Source: Bacillota bacterium (lineage in GTDB: Bacteria > Bacillota > Negativicutes > Sporomusales > Sporomusaceae). From it: 64,000 nucleotides of DNA. Made by a program: the position numbers and the translations under genes. The DNA lies in contig JAEWGR010000084.1 of NCBI GenBank assembly GCA_023388195.1, positions 1-64,000 of the forward strand, in the 5' to 3' direction. The first letter of the stretch is position 1. Each line of letters begins with the position of its first letter. The notes under the pieces are model-generated. The model had not been told where the DNA came from. It did not search any database and was given only the letters and a program-made list of their open reading frames with translations. This document shows, one piece after another, positions 43,071-52,846 of this stretch.

Positions 43071-44477
43071 TTATACTTGATAACCCAGCGCTTTCATAAG
43101 CGCTCTGGCCTTGTCCAAACTCTCTTCATATTCAAGCTCAGGTATAGAGTCGGCTATTATCCCGCCGCCCACCTGATAGTAAGCCCGATCGTTTTTGATA
43201 ATAAAAGTCCGGATAACAATGTTTAAATCAGCATCGCCATTAAAATCAATATAGCCGATCGAGCCGGTATAGATACTGCGCCGCACCTTCTCCAGCTCAT
43301 CAATAATCTCCATGGCCCGTACCTTAGGGGCTCCGGTAATGGAACCGCCGGGAAAAGATGCTTTTACCAGATCAATAATGTCCTTGCCGTCAGCCAGTTT
43401 CCCTACTACAGTTGACACCAGATGAAACACTGTCGCATACTCTTCTAAACGGATTAAGTCAGGCACACGGACACTGCCAAACTCACAAACCCGCCCCAGA
43501 TCATTGCGTTCAAGGTCGATAATCATAACCAGCTCGGCCCGGTCTTTTTCACTGGCAAGCAGTTCTTCTCTGAGCAGCTTATCTGATACCGCATCATGCC
43601 CCCGTGGCCTTGTACCTTTTATCGGCCTTGTCTCCACCAGACTGTCGGTTACCAGTAAGTAGCGTTCAGGGGAGGCACTGGCTACAATAACCTCGCCAAA
43701 ATTCAGATAAGAGGCAAAAGGTGCCGGATTAATATGACGCAGATAACGGTACAGCTCGTACGGGGGTACCGTCACTTTAGCATGGAAACGCTGGGTCAGG
43801 TTAACCTGAAAGATATCGCCTGCGGCTATATAATCTATGCCTTGCTGCACCATGGCGCAATGTCCCTCACGGGTAAAGTTGGATTGATAGTCACCTTCTG
43901 GAATTTGCGCTTTGGGTTCAGGCAGCGGCTTAGCAGCGGCTAACAGGCTGGCCAATTCGTCAATGCGGGCCTCTGCCCGCTGAACCCGCGCCGATTCATC
44001 CCGGACAGGAAAGCCATTGGCGGCAATATAGGCCTTGCCGTCATGGTGGTCAAAAATTAAAACCGTATCATAAAAACCCAGGAAACAGTCAGGGTTATTC
44101 AAATCATCAGTACTTAGCCCGGGAATCGATTCTAACAAATATCCCATATCGTAGCCGAAATAGCCGATAACACCGCCAGTCAGCGGGGGCAGTCCGGGCA
44201 CTTTCCGGGTTTTATATATAGTAAGCAGTTGTTTAAGTTCATCAAAAGGATTGCCGTCAAAAGTCCGGCTGCCACTCTGATCCTCAATATGTATGGTTTG
44301 GCCTTTGCTGGAAAATAATAAAAACGGATCACGGGCAATAAACGAATAACGGCCCATGCCGTTTATATCCACGCCACTGTCTAAAAAAACACTGTTAGGC
44401 TGCCTGGCAAATAAAGCAAATATTTCAGCAGGTGGCAATTCGAGGTTTATTTCACGAATAATTGGTGTCGGTCTCAT
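43071..44477 (-). CDS. pabB: Aminodeoxychorismate synthase component I
   Basis: 468-residue chorismate-using enzyme, making aminodeoxychorismate with ammonia from PabA. Catalytic C-terminal blocks: FQVNLTQRF, IKGTRPRG, SEKDRAELVMIIDLERNDLG, SFPGGSITGAPKVRAMEII and YTGSIGYI. The N-terminal tryptophan-site region resembles TrpE/PabB. PIKGT rather than a TrpE-type PxGT region cannot alone exclude TrpE; the pabC neighbour and lack of trp genes favour PabB. Overlaps pabA by four bases. Confidence 0.92.
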   Translation of the reverse strand: MRPTPIIREINLELPPAEIFALFARQPNSVFLDSGVDINGMGRYSFIARDPFLLFSSKGQTIHIEDQSGSRTFDGNPFDELKQLLTIYKTRKVPGLPPLTGGVIGYFGYDMGYLLESIPGLSTDDLNNPDCFLGFYDTVLIFDHHDGKAYIAANGFPVRDESARVQRAEARIDELASLLAAAKPLPEPKAQIPEGDYQSNFTREGHCAMVQQGIDYIAAGDIFQVNLTQRFHAKVTVPPYELYRYLRHINPAPFASYLNFGEVIVASASPERYLLVTDSLVETRPIKGTRPRGHDAVSDKLLREELLASEKDRAELVMIIDLERNDLGRVCEFGSVRVPDLIRLEEYATVFHLVSTVVGKLADGKDIIDLVKASFPGGSITGAPKVRAMEIIDELEKVRRSIYTGSIGYIDFNGDADLNIVIRTFIIKNDRAYYQVGGGIIADSIPELEYEESLDKARALMKALGYQV

Positions 44478-45079
44478 TTACCGGCTAGCCCCTCTCTTCT
44501 GGTTCTCCACGCAGGGTTCATGGCAAGGAAGTTTTTCAGCATAGCATGTCCATCTTCAGTCAGAATGGACTCCGGGTGGAATTGAACACCTTCAATCAGG
44601 TACTCTTTATGGCGAATACCCATAATTTCACCCAGCTCTGTCTCAGCAGTAATCTCCAGACAATCAGGCAGGGTTTCCCGCTTAACAATAAGTGAATGAT
44701 ACCGGGTAGCCGCCAGGGGATTCTTAAGGTTACGGAACACCCCTTTACCATCATGATGAATAACGGAAGTCTTGCCATGCATTAAACGCGGTGCCCGGAC
44801 TACATCGCCACCGAAGGCCTGACCAATGGCCTGATGTCCAAGACATACGCCAAGGAGGGGAATTTTACCCTTAAAATGCTTAATAAGCGCCAGACTGATC
44901 CCCGCCTCGTTGGGAGTACAGGGACCGGGTGAGATAATAATATGTTCGGGCGACAGATCTTCTATCTGCGGGATGGTCAATTTATCATTACGGAAAACCT
45001 GCACAGCTTCCCCCATCTCGCCAAGGTATTGGACAAGGTTATAGACAAAGGAATCATAATTGTCTATCATTAGCAGCAT
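44474..45079 (-). CDS. pabA: Aminodeoxychorismate synthase glutamine amidotransferase
   Basis: 201-residue class I glutamine amidotransferase. Catalytic Cys in LLGVCLGHQAIGQ (near residue 79), His-Glu in GVQFHPESILT (near 170), IDNYDSFVYNLVQYLG at the N-terminus. It makes ammonia for PabB; PabA/TrpG proteins may serve both pathways. AGGAGG precedes the ATG. It heads the row pabA-pabB-pabC-fdhD-moeA. Confidence 0.92.
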   Translation of the reverse strand: MLLMIDNYDSFVYNLVQYLGEMGEAVQVFRNDKLTIPQIEDLSPEHIIISPGPCTPNEAGISLALIKHFKGKIPLLGVCLGHQAIGQAFGGDVVRAPRLMHGKTSVIHHDGKGVFRNLKNPLAATRYHSLIVKRETLPDCLEITAETELGEIMGIRHKEYLIEGVQFHPESILTEDGHAMLKNFLAMNPAWRTRREGLAGK

Positions 45080-45143
45080 CTGTCATTCCTCCTCGGCATT
45101 ATTGTACCACAATCATTGCTAAAATTATATCTGCATAATTAAA

Positions 45144-45168
45144 TGGGCCAGGGGCGAACCCTGACCCA
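45144..45168 (-). terminator. Terminator-like hairpin after stnC
   Basis: TGGG..CAGGG and CCCTG..CCCA pair with one mismatch, 15 bases past the stnC stop. The T-tract after it (TTTAATTAT) is weak, so some read-through into pabA is possible. Confidence 0.6.
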
Positions 45169-45182
45169 TCTTTCGTCTGGAA

Positions 45183-48100
45183 TTAGCAGTTCTGTAAACT
45201 CTTCTCCGCATTGGCAAAATACAATTCCACAGAATCATATTTTTTCTTTTCAGTAAATACCGGTACATCACTAATGGCAGTAAGCCGTGCTTTTTGACCC
45301 TCGGTTGCAAAACCATCAGTGAACAAAACATTGCTGCCACAAGGATTTTTCTTACTGTTCGGCCAGTAGACAGCTTTGTCAAAATCAGCCAGGCTCATTC
45401 CCTGATAACCCGGAATCTCGCCGGCAATTGCCGCTCTGACATCAGTAATATTATCATATTTAACCCCTAAACTACGCAGGGTTTCCAGTAATATCTGCAG
45501 GGTCTCCTTACCGGTTTTCGGTGCAAGGGCAGCCTGTACGGGCTGGATACGACGGTCACTCCTGGTATAGGTGCCACTTACTTCAGTGCTGCTTACCAGG
45601 GGCACTACCACATCCGCAGCCGCTGCGGTCTGGGTCATGAAGATATCATAAACGGCCAGGAAGGAAAGCTGTTGCAGTTGAGCTGATTCTTCCGGATAGG
45701 CAGCCGGATTCTCGCCAATAACCACCAGGGCCTTGATTTTACCACTGGCAATGCCTTGGGCAATAACACCGGCAGGCTGCACGAAGCCCATGTCAATAGC
45801 ACCCTGACTGTTATTCTTGCTTCTGACAATGATGATACCCCGGTAAGCGGCGCCTACCTTACCTGTCACGACGGCTGCATAGGCCAAGAGTTTAACAGCC
45901 TCGGCCGTAATGGTATCTTCATCAATTAAAATAAGCGGTTTTGCAGCCTTGGCATATCTCTGGGCCAGACCTTTAACAGGTTCAGCAACCGCTATATCAG
46001 CCAGTGAGGCCTTCAAGTCGGCAAAACCTTCGGCTTGGGCGCTTATTTTTTTCTCATCCACACCCAGGTCCAGCAACGCCTTCAGGAACGCTTTCAGATC
46101 GGCTGTGCTGGTCAGTGTTTTAGGCCAGGCTGTGCTGGTGATCCCTGCCAGTCTGATCCGGAAATCCAACACCGGGTGGTTTTCTTTGATGTCGCCCACA
46201 GTAAATACAAAGTCGCTATTTTCAAGTTCCGCAAAGCTGTTAGTGGAGGCATCATGCCCAAATACCTCATCCAGACCGCTGCCACCGTTTACACTGTACG
46301 AAGACTTAAGGGTGGTTTGCACGGCATCAGCCAGCTTGCCAGCCACAAACAATTCTTCGTTAGTCAGCCGGGGTGATACGACAATCCCGATACTGTCTTT
46401 ACCGTGTACGGCAGAAATGGCTTGCAGGCGTTTAACGACTTCCAGGTTGGCTTCACTCCAGTTTGCTGTTACAAACTTGCCATTACGTTTAATGACCGGT
46501 TCGGTCAGGCGGGCTTCATCATTAACATAACTTAGACCAAATTTGCCCCGTTTGCACAGCCAGCCGTCATCTCTGGTTTTGTCTGGTGTCACCCGGAATA
46601 TGGCCTCACCTTTATACTCGACATTAACATTACAGCCAACACCGCAGTAACCGCAAACAGAGGCGGTGCTGTCCAGACTGGCAGGTAATTGTTTACTTGC
46701 TGCCTGTTTTTCCATGCAGGCACCGGTCGGGCAAATATCAACGCACTGACCGCAGGATATGCAAGCCGTCTCACTCAATGGCAGTTTAAACTCCGGCATG
46801 ATAACCGAGTCAAACCCACGGCCCACTAAACCAATAGCAGTTGCACCAACAACCTCGTCGCATACGCGCACGCACAAGCCGCACAACACGCATTTGTCAG
46901 GATTACGCTCGATAAATGGATGCTTATCATATTCGGCAGTTTTATGACATTCAACCTTACTGTCTTTTACGGTATCAACGTCATAATCCTGGATATATTT
47001 AATAAGCTGACATTCAAAATAGTCGCGGCAGCCGCATTCCAGACACCGTTTGCTCTCCCGCAGGGCTTCTTCTTCGGTGAAGGTCTGGGCAACCTGCATA
47101 AAGCTCTTGTTTCTTACGTCTGCGTCTTCAACAGTCAGTTCCACCCGGGCTGCTTTGGCTCTGTCAGCCAGATCCGCTGCCGTTATGTCTTGCTGGGTAA
47201 TATAGGCAGCATCGGCATAAGGCACCAGACAACCATTCAGATAACTGTCGATGACCTGAGCGGCATTTTTACCCTGAGCAATCGCATCAATGGCGATTTT
47301 CGGACCGGTGACGGCATCACCGCCGGCAAATACTTTGTCCATATTGGTAGTAAATGAGCCGCCGTTGACAACGATATTACCGGATCTGTCTGTTGCAATG
47401 TCCTTGATATTGCCGATAACGGTTTTCTGACCAATCGCGGCAATAATCCGGTCTGCTTCGTAAACAACAACCTCACCGGTCGGCTCTGGTTTTCTCCGGC
47501 CTGACTCATCGGCTTCACCCAGCTTCATAACCTCACACTTCAAAGCTTTGGCTTTGCCATTTTCGCCGAGCACCTCGACTGGAGCAACCAGCAGCTGGAA
47601 TTTCACGCCTTCTTCCTGTGCTTCGTGAATTTCAATCTTTTCCGCCGGCATTTCGTCGATGGTTCTTCTATAAATAATAGTAACTTCCTCAGCGCCAAGC
47701 CGCTTCGACGTACGCGCCACGTCCATAGCAGTGTTACCGCCGCCTACGACCAATACTTTACCACCGAGGGTAATGTTGCTGTTCATAGTTACTTCCCGCA
47801 GGAAGTCTATGCCACCAAGGACACCTTCCATATCATCGCCCTTGCAGCGCAGTCCCTGGCTCTGCCACGAACCAATTCCCAGGAAAACGGCATCATTGCT
47901 GTCACGCAGGTGAGCCAGACTGACATCATCACCTATCTTGGTGTTATAAATAATCTCTACACCCATTTTTTCCATCAGGGCGACTTCCGCATCCAACATG
48001 GCTTTGTCCAGCCGATACTGAGGAATACCATAACGCAGCATGCCACCAGGATGAGGCATAGCTTCATAAATAACGGCCTTATGCCCTGCACGGGCCAGGA

Positions 48101-48728
48101 AATAGGCGGCAGTCAGCCCGGCCGGACCGGCACCAACAACAGCTACTTTCTTACCGGACGGCGCTTTCATTGGCGGCTGATATTTTTTTCCGTTCAGGTC
48201 AATTTCAGCGACAAAACTCTTCAACTGGGCAATAGAAATCGGCTCTTCCACCAGTTCGCGCCGGCAAGCGGTTTCACAAGGATGAGGGCATATCTTGCCA
48301 ATACTTGCCGGTATTGGCATTTTATCTTTAATAAGTTTTAAGGCTTCGTCATATTGACCATTGGCAATAAGGCCGACATACCCCTGGCAATCTGTCTGAG
48401 CAGGGCAGGCCAGCATGCAGGGCGGACGGCAGTCGCCGCGATGGTCTGAGGATAATAACTGCAATGCCGTTTTCCGGGCAGCAACTGTCCGGGTGGTGTC
48501 GGTCTTTATAACCTGACCATTTTGTACAGAGGTTGCACAAGAGCGAACAAGCTTGGGACTTCCTTCCACTTCCACCACGCAAAGTCCACACGCTCCATAC
48601 GGCTGGATTCTTTCATCATAGCACAGATGTGGTATCTCTATGCCGTTTTCAGCAGCGGCCTGTAAAATCGTTTGTCCTGCCGGTGCAACAATCTCCCGGC
48701 CATTAATATTAATACTAATTTTGCTCAT
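45183..48728 (-). CDS. stnC: Sporomusa-type transhydrogenase subunit C (NuoG-GltD fusion)
   Basis: 1181-residue fusion. Order: [2Fe-2S] (about 1-80, CYDERIQPYGACGLC), a Cys-rich site (DHRGDCRPPCMLAC), a GltD/NfnB-like NADPH-FAD module (about 125-580; GAGPAGLTAAYFLA and VVGGGNTAMDVAR Rossmann loops), two [4Fe-4S] (CVLCGLCVRVC, CISCGQCVDICP), then a NuoG-like molybdopterin-fold domain (from CGYCGVGCNV near 690) with no active-site Cys or Sec region. This matches StnC of the NADH/ferredoxin/NADP+ transhydrogenase described in Sporomusa ovata; assignment rests on the domain order and gene set. Confidence 0.9.
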   Translation of the reverse strand: MSKISININGREIVAPAGQTILQAAAENGIEIPHLCYDERIQPYGACGLCVVEVEGSPKLVRSCATSVQNGQVIKTDTTRTVAARKTALQLLSSDHRGDCRPPCMLACPAQTDCQGYVGLIANGQYDEALKLIKDKMPIPASIGKICPHPCETACRRELVEEPISIAQLKSFVAEIDLNGKKYQPPMKAPSGKKVAVVGAGPAGLTAAYFLARAGHKAVIYEAMPHPGGMLRYGIPQYRLDKAMLDAEVALMEKMGVEIIYNTKIGDDVSLAHLRDSNDAVFLGIGSWQSQGLRCKGDDMEGVLGGIDFLREVTMNSNITLGGKVLVVGGGNTAMDVARTSKRLGAEEVTIIYRRTIDEMPAEKIEIHEAQEEGVKFQLLVAPVEVLGENGKAKALKCEVMKLGEADESGRRKPEPTGEVVVYEADRIIAAIGQKTVIGNIKDIATDRSGNIVVNGGSFTTNMDKVFAGGDAVTGPKIAIDAIAQGKNAAQVIDSYLNGCLVPYADAAYITQQDITAADLADRAKAARVELTVEDADVRNKSFMQVAQTFTEEEALRESKRCLECGCRDYFECQLIKYIQDYDVDTVKDSKVECHKTAEYDKHPFIERNPDKCVLCGLCVRVCDEVVGATAIGLVGRGFDSVIMPEFKLPLSETACISCGQCVDICPTGACMEKQAASKQLPASLDSTASVCGYCGVGCNVNVEYKGEAIFRVTPDKTRDDGWLCKRGKFGLSYVNDEARLTEPVIKRNGKFVTANWSEANLEVVKRLQAISAVHGKDSIGIVVSPRLTNEELFVAGKLADAVQTTLKSSYSVNGGSGLDEVFGHDASTNSFAELENSDFVFTVGDIKENHPVLDFRIRLAGITSTAWPKTLTSTADLKAFLKALLDLGVDEKKISAQAEGFADLKASLADIAVAEPVKGLAQRYAKAAKPLILIDEDTITAEAVKLLAYAAVVTGKVGAAYRGIIIVRSKNNSQGAIDMGFVQPAGVIAQGIASGKIKALVVIGENPAAYPEESAQLQQLSFLAVYDIFMTQTAAAADVVVPLVSSTEVSGTYTRSDRRIQPVQAALAPKTGKETLQILLETLRSLGVKYDNITDVRAAIAGEIPGYQGMSLADFDKAVYWPNSKKNPCGSNVLFTDGFATEGQKARLTAISDVPVFTEKKKYDSVELYFANAEKSLQNC

Positions 48729-48744
48729 TATTCACCACTCCCTT

Positions 48745-50499
48745 CTACTCGACACAAACTGCGTCAAATCGGCAAGCACTCGCACAGTTTCCGCACTTGG
48801 TACACAAGGCTTGATCAACGACATGCGGTTGTTTCTTTTCGCCGCTGATGGCTTGCACCGGACATTTCCGGGCGCAGACAGTACAACCAATGCAATTTTC
48901 CTGATTAATTGTATAGGTCAGTAATGGCTTGCAGTTCTTGGCCGGACATTTTTTATCTTTAATATGGGCGATATATTCATCTCTGAAATACCGGATGGTG
49001 GTCAATACCGGATTCGGTGCTGTCTGCCCCAGACCGCACAAGGATCCGTCTTTGACACTGATGGACAGTTCTTCCAGCTCTTCAATATCACCCTCACGGC
49101 CATCACCGGCAGTGATTCTCTCCAGGATTTCCAGCATCCGTTTCGTGCCAATACGGCAATAAATGCATTTACCGCAGGACTCTTTAACTGTAAAGTCTAA
49201 AAAGAACCTGGCCATATCAACCATGCAAGTGGTTTCATCCATAACGATCATACCGCCAGACCCCATAATGGCGCCTGTTTGGTTAATGGAATCATAATCA
49301 ACAGGGGTATCAAGCAAATTCTTGGGGATACAGCCGCCGGAGGGGCCCCCCATCTGTACAGCCTTGAACTCCCGGTCATTGAGAATGCCGCCACCGATAT
49401 CATAAATGACTTCCCGCAATGTCATACCCATCGGTACTTCAACTAGACCGCCGTTTTTAATCTTTCCGGCCAGCGCAAAGACTTTAGTCCCTTTGCTTTT
49501 TTCCGTGCCGTAAGCTGCATAGGCGCTGCCGCCATGATACATGATCCACGGTACGTTGGCGAAGGTTTCCACATTGTTAATATTCGTCGGTTTGCCCCAG
49601 AAACCTGACTGGGCAGGGAATGGGGGTTTAAGCCGGGGCATCCCCCGTTCGCCTTCCAGGGAAGCGATCAAGGCAGTTTCCTCACCGCAAACAAAGGCGC
49701 CAGCACCTTTTTTGATTTTCATATCAAAGGAGAAATTAGTCCCCATGATGTTCTTCCCTAACAGGTTGCGCGCTTTCGCATCGGCAATGGCAATTTCCAG
49801 CCGTTTTATCGCCAGGGGATATTCAGCCCGGCAATAGATGTGGCCTTCCTGCGCACCAATGGCATAGCCGCAAATAATCATGCCCTCCAGCAGGGCATGG
49901 GGGTCGCCTTCCAGCACACTGCGGTCCATGAAGGCCCCGGGATCGCCTTCATCGGCGTTACATACCACATATTTAACTGTGCCTTTGGATTGTCTGGCCG
50001 CATTCCATTTAAACCAGGTCGGGAAACCGGCGCCGCCCCGGCCGCGCAAACCTGATATCTTAATCTCTTCAATTACTGCTTCCGGAGTCATTTCCTTAAT
50101 GGCTTTCGCCAAGGCTTTATAACCGCCCTGAGCAGTGTATTCATCCACATTCTCCGGATCAATTACGCCACAGTTTCTTAAAGCAATCCTTACCTGGTTG
50201 GCTAATATGGCATAAGGCTGTTCGGTTGTGGAAACAATATATTTATCAATTGGCTGCCCGCCAATAATATGAGTATTAAAAATCTCAGTGGCCATATCGG
50301 CGGTTACATTGGCATAACTGTATACCTTGCCGCCGTCAAGCACATCAATAATAGGTTCATAAAAACACATGCCGATACAACCGGTCGGCAGCAATTCAAT
50401 CTCTTTGCCTGAGTCTTTTATTTCCTGGACCAGCCGGTCCATAACCTTGCGACCGCCGGCGGCAATGCCGCAACTGCCAAAACCTACTCTAACCTTCAC
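48745..50499 (-). CDS. stnB: Sporomusa-type transhydrogenase subunit B (NuoF-like)
   Basis: 584-residue NuoF/HydB paralogue. N-terminal thioredoxin-like domain (GFGSCGIAAGG, TGCIGMC; three ligand Cys visible), NADH/FMN core (GRGGAGFPTWFKW, CNADEGDPGAFMDRS, GAGAFVCGEETAL), SCGKCIYCRIG [4Fe-4S], and a C-terminal two-cluster ferredoxin (CIGCTVCARKCP, CTKCGNCASACR). In Stn enzymes A and B form the bifurcating module. Start set at GTG 50499, with AAAGGCGG upstream, overlapping stnA by 11 bases; a longer frame to 50541 lies inside stnA. Confidence 0.92.
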   Translation of the reverse strand: MKVRVGFGSCGIAAGGRKVMDRLVQEIKDSGKEIELLPTGCIGMCFYEPIIDVLDGGKVYSYANVTADMATEIFNTHIIGGQPIDKYIVSTTEQPYAILANQVRIALRNCGVIDPENVDEYTAQGGYKALAKAIKEMTPEAVIEEIKISGLRGRGGAGFPTWFKWNAARQSKGTVKYVVCNADEGDPGAFMDRSVLEGDPHALLEGMIICGYAIGAQEGHIYCRAEYPLAIKRLEIAIADAKARNLLGKNIMGTNFSFDMKIKKGAGAFVCGEETALIASLEGERGMPRLKPPFPAQSGFWGKPTNINNVETFANVPWIMYHGGSAYAAYGTEKSKGTKVFALAGKIKNGGLVEVPMGMTLREVIYDIGGGILNDREFKAVQMGGPSGGCIPKNLLDTPVDYDSINQTGAIMGSGGMIVMDETTCMVDMARFFLDFTVKESCGKCIYCRIGTKRMLEILERITAGDGREGDIEELEELSISVKDGSLCGLGQTAPNPVLTTIRYFRDEYIAHIKDKKCPAKNCKPLLTYTINQENCIGCTVCARKCPVQAISGEKKQPHVVDQALCTKCGNCASACRFDAVCVE

Positions 50500-51025
50500 T
50501 GACAACACCGCCTTTCTCGGCTTCTGCGATATCCCGCACAATTTTCCTTACATTGTCCGGCGTAAGCTTGCCGTATGCTTCACCATTAATCATAATAACC
50601 GGTGCTAAACTGCAGCACCCCAGGCAAGCGACATCTTCCAGAGTAAACAAACCATCAGCCGTTGTTTGCCCAGGGGTAATCCCCAGTTCATCACAAATAG
50701 CATGGCCGACCGCTTTGGAACCAAGAACATGGCAAGCCGTACCCTGACATTGCAGGATAACATATTTGCCAACAGGATTTAAACGAAATTGGGAATAGAA
50801 GGTCGCGATCCCATAAATTTTGGCACGTTTATTATCGGTATTATCAGCGATAGCCTGCAACGCAGCTAACGGTAAATATCCATATATGTCCTGTGTTTTT
50901 TGCAATATCCCTATGATACTGCCCGCTTTGCCAGCATATTCTTTGAATACTGGCGCGAGCAATGACAGGTCTATTTTATCGTCGGCAAATTTCGTTTCGA
51001 GCTCTTTTTCGCACGAATTACACAT
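50489..51025 (-). CDS. stnA: Sporomusa-type transhydrogenase subunit A (NuoE-like)
   Basis: 178-residue NuoE/HydC paralogue: YGYLPLAALQAI, IYGIATFYSQF, and [2Fe-2S] ligands in CQGTACHVLG and CLGCCSLAPV. Residues 2-5 add a CNSC pair at the N-terminus. It heads the stnA-stnB-stnC row. TACGAGGAGG precedes the ATG. The metF gene upstream is separated by 178 bases that hold a 16-bp hairpin. Confidence 0.92.
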   Translation of the reverse strand: MCNSCEKELETKFADDKIDLSLLAPVFKEYAGKAGSIIGILQKTQDIYGYLPLAALQAIADNTDNKRAKIYGIATFYSQFRLNPVGKYVILQCQGTACHVLGSKAVGHAICDELGITPGQTTADGLFTLEDVACLGCCSLAPVIMINGEAYGKLTPDNVRKIVRDIAEAEKGGVVSEG

Positions 51026-51101
51026 AATTCTACCTCCTCGTAATGCCCGGTATCCTACAAGTTATATTTAATTGTACATATTATACCTGATAATATAACG
51101 A

Positions 51102-51137
51102 TTGGTGGGGTCAGCTGGGTTCAGCTGACCCCACCAA
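51102..51137. other. Perfect 16-bp hairpin between metF and stnA
   Basis: TTGGTGGGGTCAGCTG (51102-51117) and its exact reverse complement (51122-51137) around a GGTT loop. There is no T-tract on the minus strand, so it is unlikely to be a plain terminator; mRNA processing, partial termination or a protein site are possible. Confidence 0.7.
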
Positions 51138-51203
51138 ATTGCAAAACGGCTTCGTCTTAGTTCTAAATTTATAGCGCGGCAACAAAGCACAGTTTCCCAG
51201 ACC

Positions 51204-52160
51204 TTATACTTTAGGCCTTGGCAAGAACCCAGCCCCTTTAACAATCTCAGGCAGCGCAGCTTCCCAACCAACCGGCATAATATGAATACCGGCAACCCCG
51301 GGGATCTGCTTGAGCTGATTGCACATTTCAATGGCGATCTGGATGCCTTCTTTTTTGGGATCTTCGGTTTTCTTCATCCGTTCGATAAGACCATCCGGTA
51401 TCTCCATACCGGCTACGTCTTTTTTCATATACTGGAGTGCTTTAACCGATCTTACCGGCAGTATGCCGGCCGTAATCTTGGTTCTTTCATGGATACCGCG
51501 GGCTACTACCATCTCCATAAAACGGGCAAATTTTTCGACATCAAATATTGCCTGCGTCTGGATAAAATCAGCACCGGCATTCACTTTCTTTTCCAGCCGG
51601 ATCGCCCGGAACTCAAAAGGATCACCAAATGGGTTTTCTACAGCGCCAATAAAAAACTTCGGTTCGTTTGCTTTTATGACAGCATCTGACAAGAATTTTT
51701 TATCGTCCCGCATCTTTTTAACCATTGAAATCAATTGCAGCGAGTCAACGTCATATACATTTTTACTTGTCGGGTGATTACCGAAAGACTGGTGGTCACC
51801 GCTCAGGCACAAAACATCACGAATGCCCAAACTGTAAGCACCAAGCAGATCACTTTGCATTGCAATCCGGTTCCGGTCCCGGCATGTCATCTGGATAATC
51901 GGCACACCGCCGCCTTTGAGCACGTGCATGCCGGCAGCAATACTGGACAGCCGTACAATGGCTGTCTGGTTGTCAGTAAGGTTGAACCCGTCCACAATGT
52001 CTTTCAGTTCATGGGCATGATGCTCCAGTTCATGGCCGTCAGAATGCTGGGGCGGGCCAAGCTCACCGGTAACGACAAAGTGACCAAGGGAGTACAGCTT
52101 CTCTAATTTACTTTCGGTCTTTAATACAGCTTGTTTATCAATAGCTACCGCTTCGCTCAT
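51204..52160 (-). CDS. metF: 5,10-methylenetetrahydrofolate reductase catalytic subunit
   Basis: 318-residue TIM-barrel MTHFR, reducing methylene-THF to methyl-THF. Blocks: VVTGELGPPQH (N-terminal Glu), IIQMTCRDRN, DVLCLSGDHQSFG, ADFIQTQAIFDVEKF and the KITAGILPVRS strand. It overlaps metV by four bases. In the MetVF-HdrABC-MvhD arrangement known from Moorella, electrons come through MetV and Hdr subunits. GGGAGG precedes the ATG. Confidence 0.94.
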   Translation of the reverse strand: MSEAVAIDKQAVLKTESKLEKLYSLGHFVVTGELGPPQHSDGHELEHHAHELKDIVDGFNLTDNQTAIVRLSSIAAGMHVLKGGGVPIIQMTCRDRNRIAMQSDLLGAYSLGIRDVLCLSGDHQSFGNHPTSKNVYDVDSLQLISMVKKMRDDKKFLSDAVIKANEPKFFIGAVENPFGDPFEFRAIRLEKKVNAGADFIQTQAIFDVEKFARFMEMVVARGIHERTKITAGILPVRSVKALQYMKKDVAGMEIPDGLIERMKKTEDPKKEGIQIAIEMCNQLKQIPGVAGIHIMPVGWEAALPEIVKGAGFLPRPKV

Positions 52161-52825
52161 AACCGCACATCCTCCCTCACAATTTTGCGGGGACCGCCGT
52201 CTCTGTTTTTGGACCAGTTTTTAGCCGGCAGTACTTCGGTCATCATGTCCAGACGTCCTTGACCTTTGAGGCGGTCATAAATGAGCTGCCAGGCGCAGGG
52301 GGTGTCTTTGCTGATCTCACATACTCCATTTTGTGAGCCACCGCACGGTCCGTTCATAATGCTCTTGGAGCAGCGGATAACCGGGCATACGCCGCCGGTT
52401 TTGGCAAGCACACACTCGCCGCATAACATACAGCGTTCTTCCCAGATTCCGTGTTCAATGGCAGCACCTGCAAATTTAGTGTTTTGACCGGGTACAAAAA
52501 TGATTTCAGGATAACTCTCGGCCATAAATTGTACACCAACACCACAGGCCATAGACACAACTGCATCTACGTCTTTCAAATGTTCTTTAAATCTGACTAC
52601 ATATTCCGGGTCACACTGACGTTCATAAGTTGCCGTTTCAATTTCCAGAGGCTGACCATCAACTTTTGCTTTCATCCGCAGAGCGCTGGCCATAATGTCA
52701 GTTTCTTTCTGCCCACCGGACAAGCATACGGTAACACAGCCGCCACAACCGGCAACCAGTACTTTCTTTGCGCCTTTTATAGCCTCGGCAATTTCCTCAA
52801 TCGGCTTTATTTCTGCAACTATCAT
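52157..52825 (-). CDS. metV: Methylenetetrahydrofolate reductase zinc/iron-sulfur subunit
   Basis: 222-residue MetV: an N-terminal VLVAGCGGCVTVCLSGG motif, ERQC, and a C-terminal Cys-rich part (CMLCGECVLAKTGGVCP, RCSKSIMNGPCGGSQNGVCE). It binds clusters and zinc and links MetF to its electron donor. It follows mvhD by 21 bases. Confidence 0.93.
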   Translation of the reverse strand: MIVAEIKPIEEIAEAIKGAKKVLVAGCGGCVTVCLSGGQKETDIMASALRMKAKVDGQPLEIETATYERQCDPEYVVRFKEHLKDVDAVVSMACGVGVQFMAESYPEIIFVPGQNTKFAGAAIEHGIWEERCMLCGECVLAKTGGVCPVIRCSKSIMNGPCGGSQNGVCEISKDTPCAWQLIYDRLKGQGRLDMMTEVLPAKNWSKNRDGGPRKIVREDVRL

Positions 52826-52846
52826 ATCGCTTGACTCGTCTCCTTT

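Noticed and set aside
45910..48341. Long plus-strand frames opposite stnC (206 and 238 residues)
   Set aside because: They are antisense to a well-supported gene, have no family-like sequence and no ribosome site.
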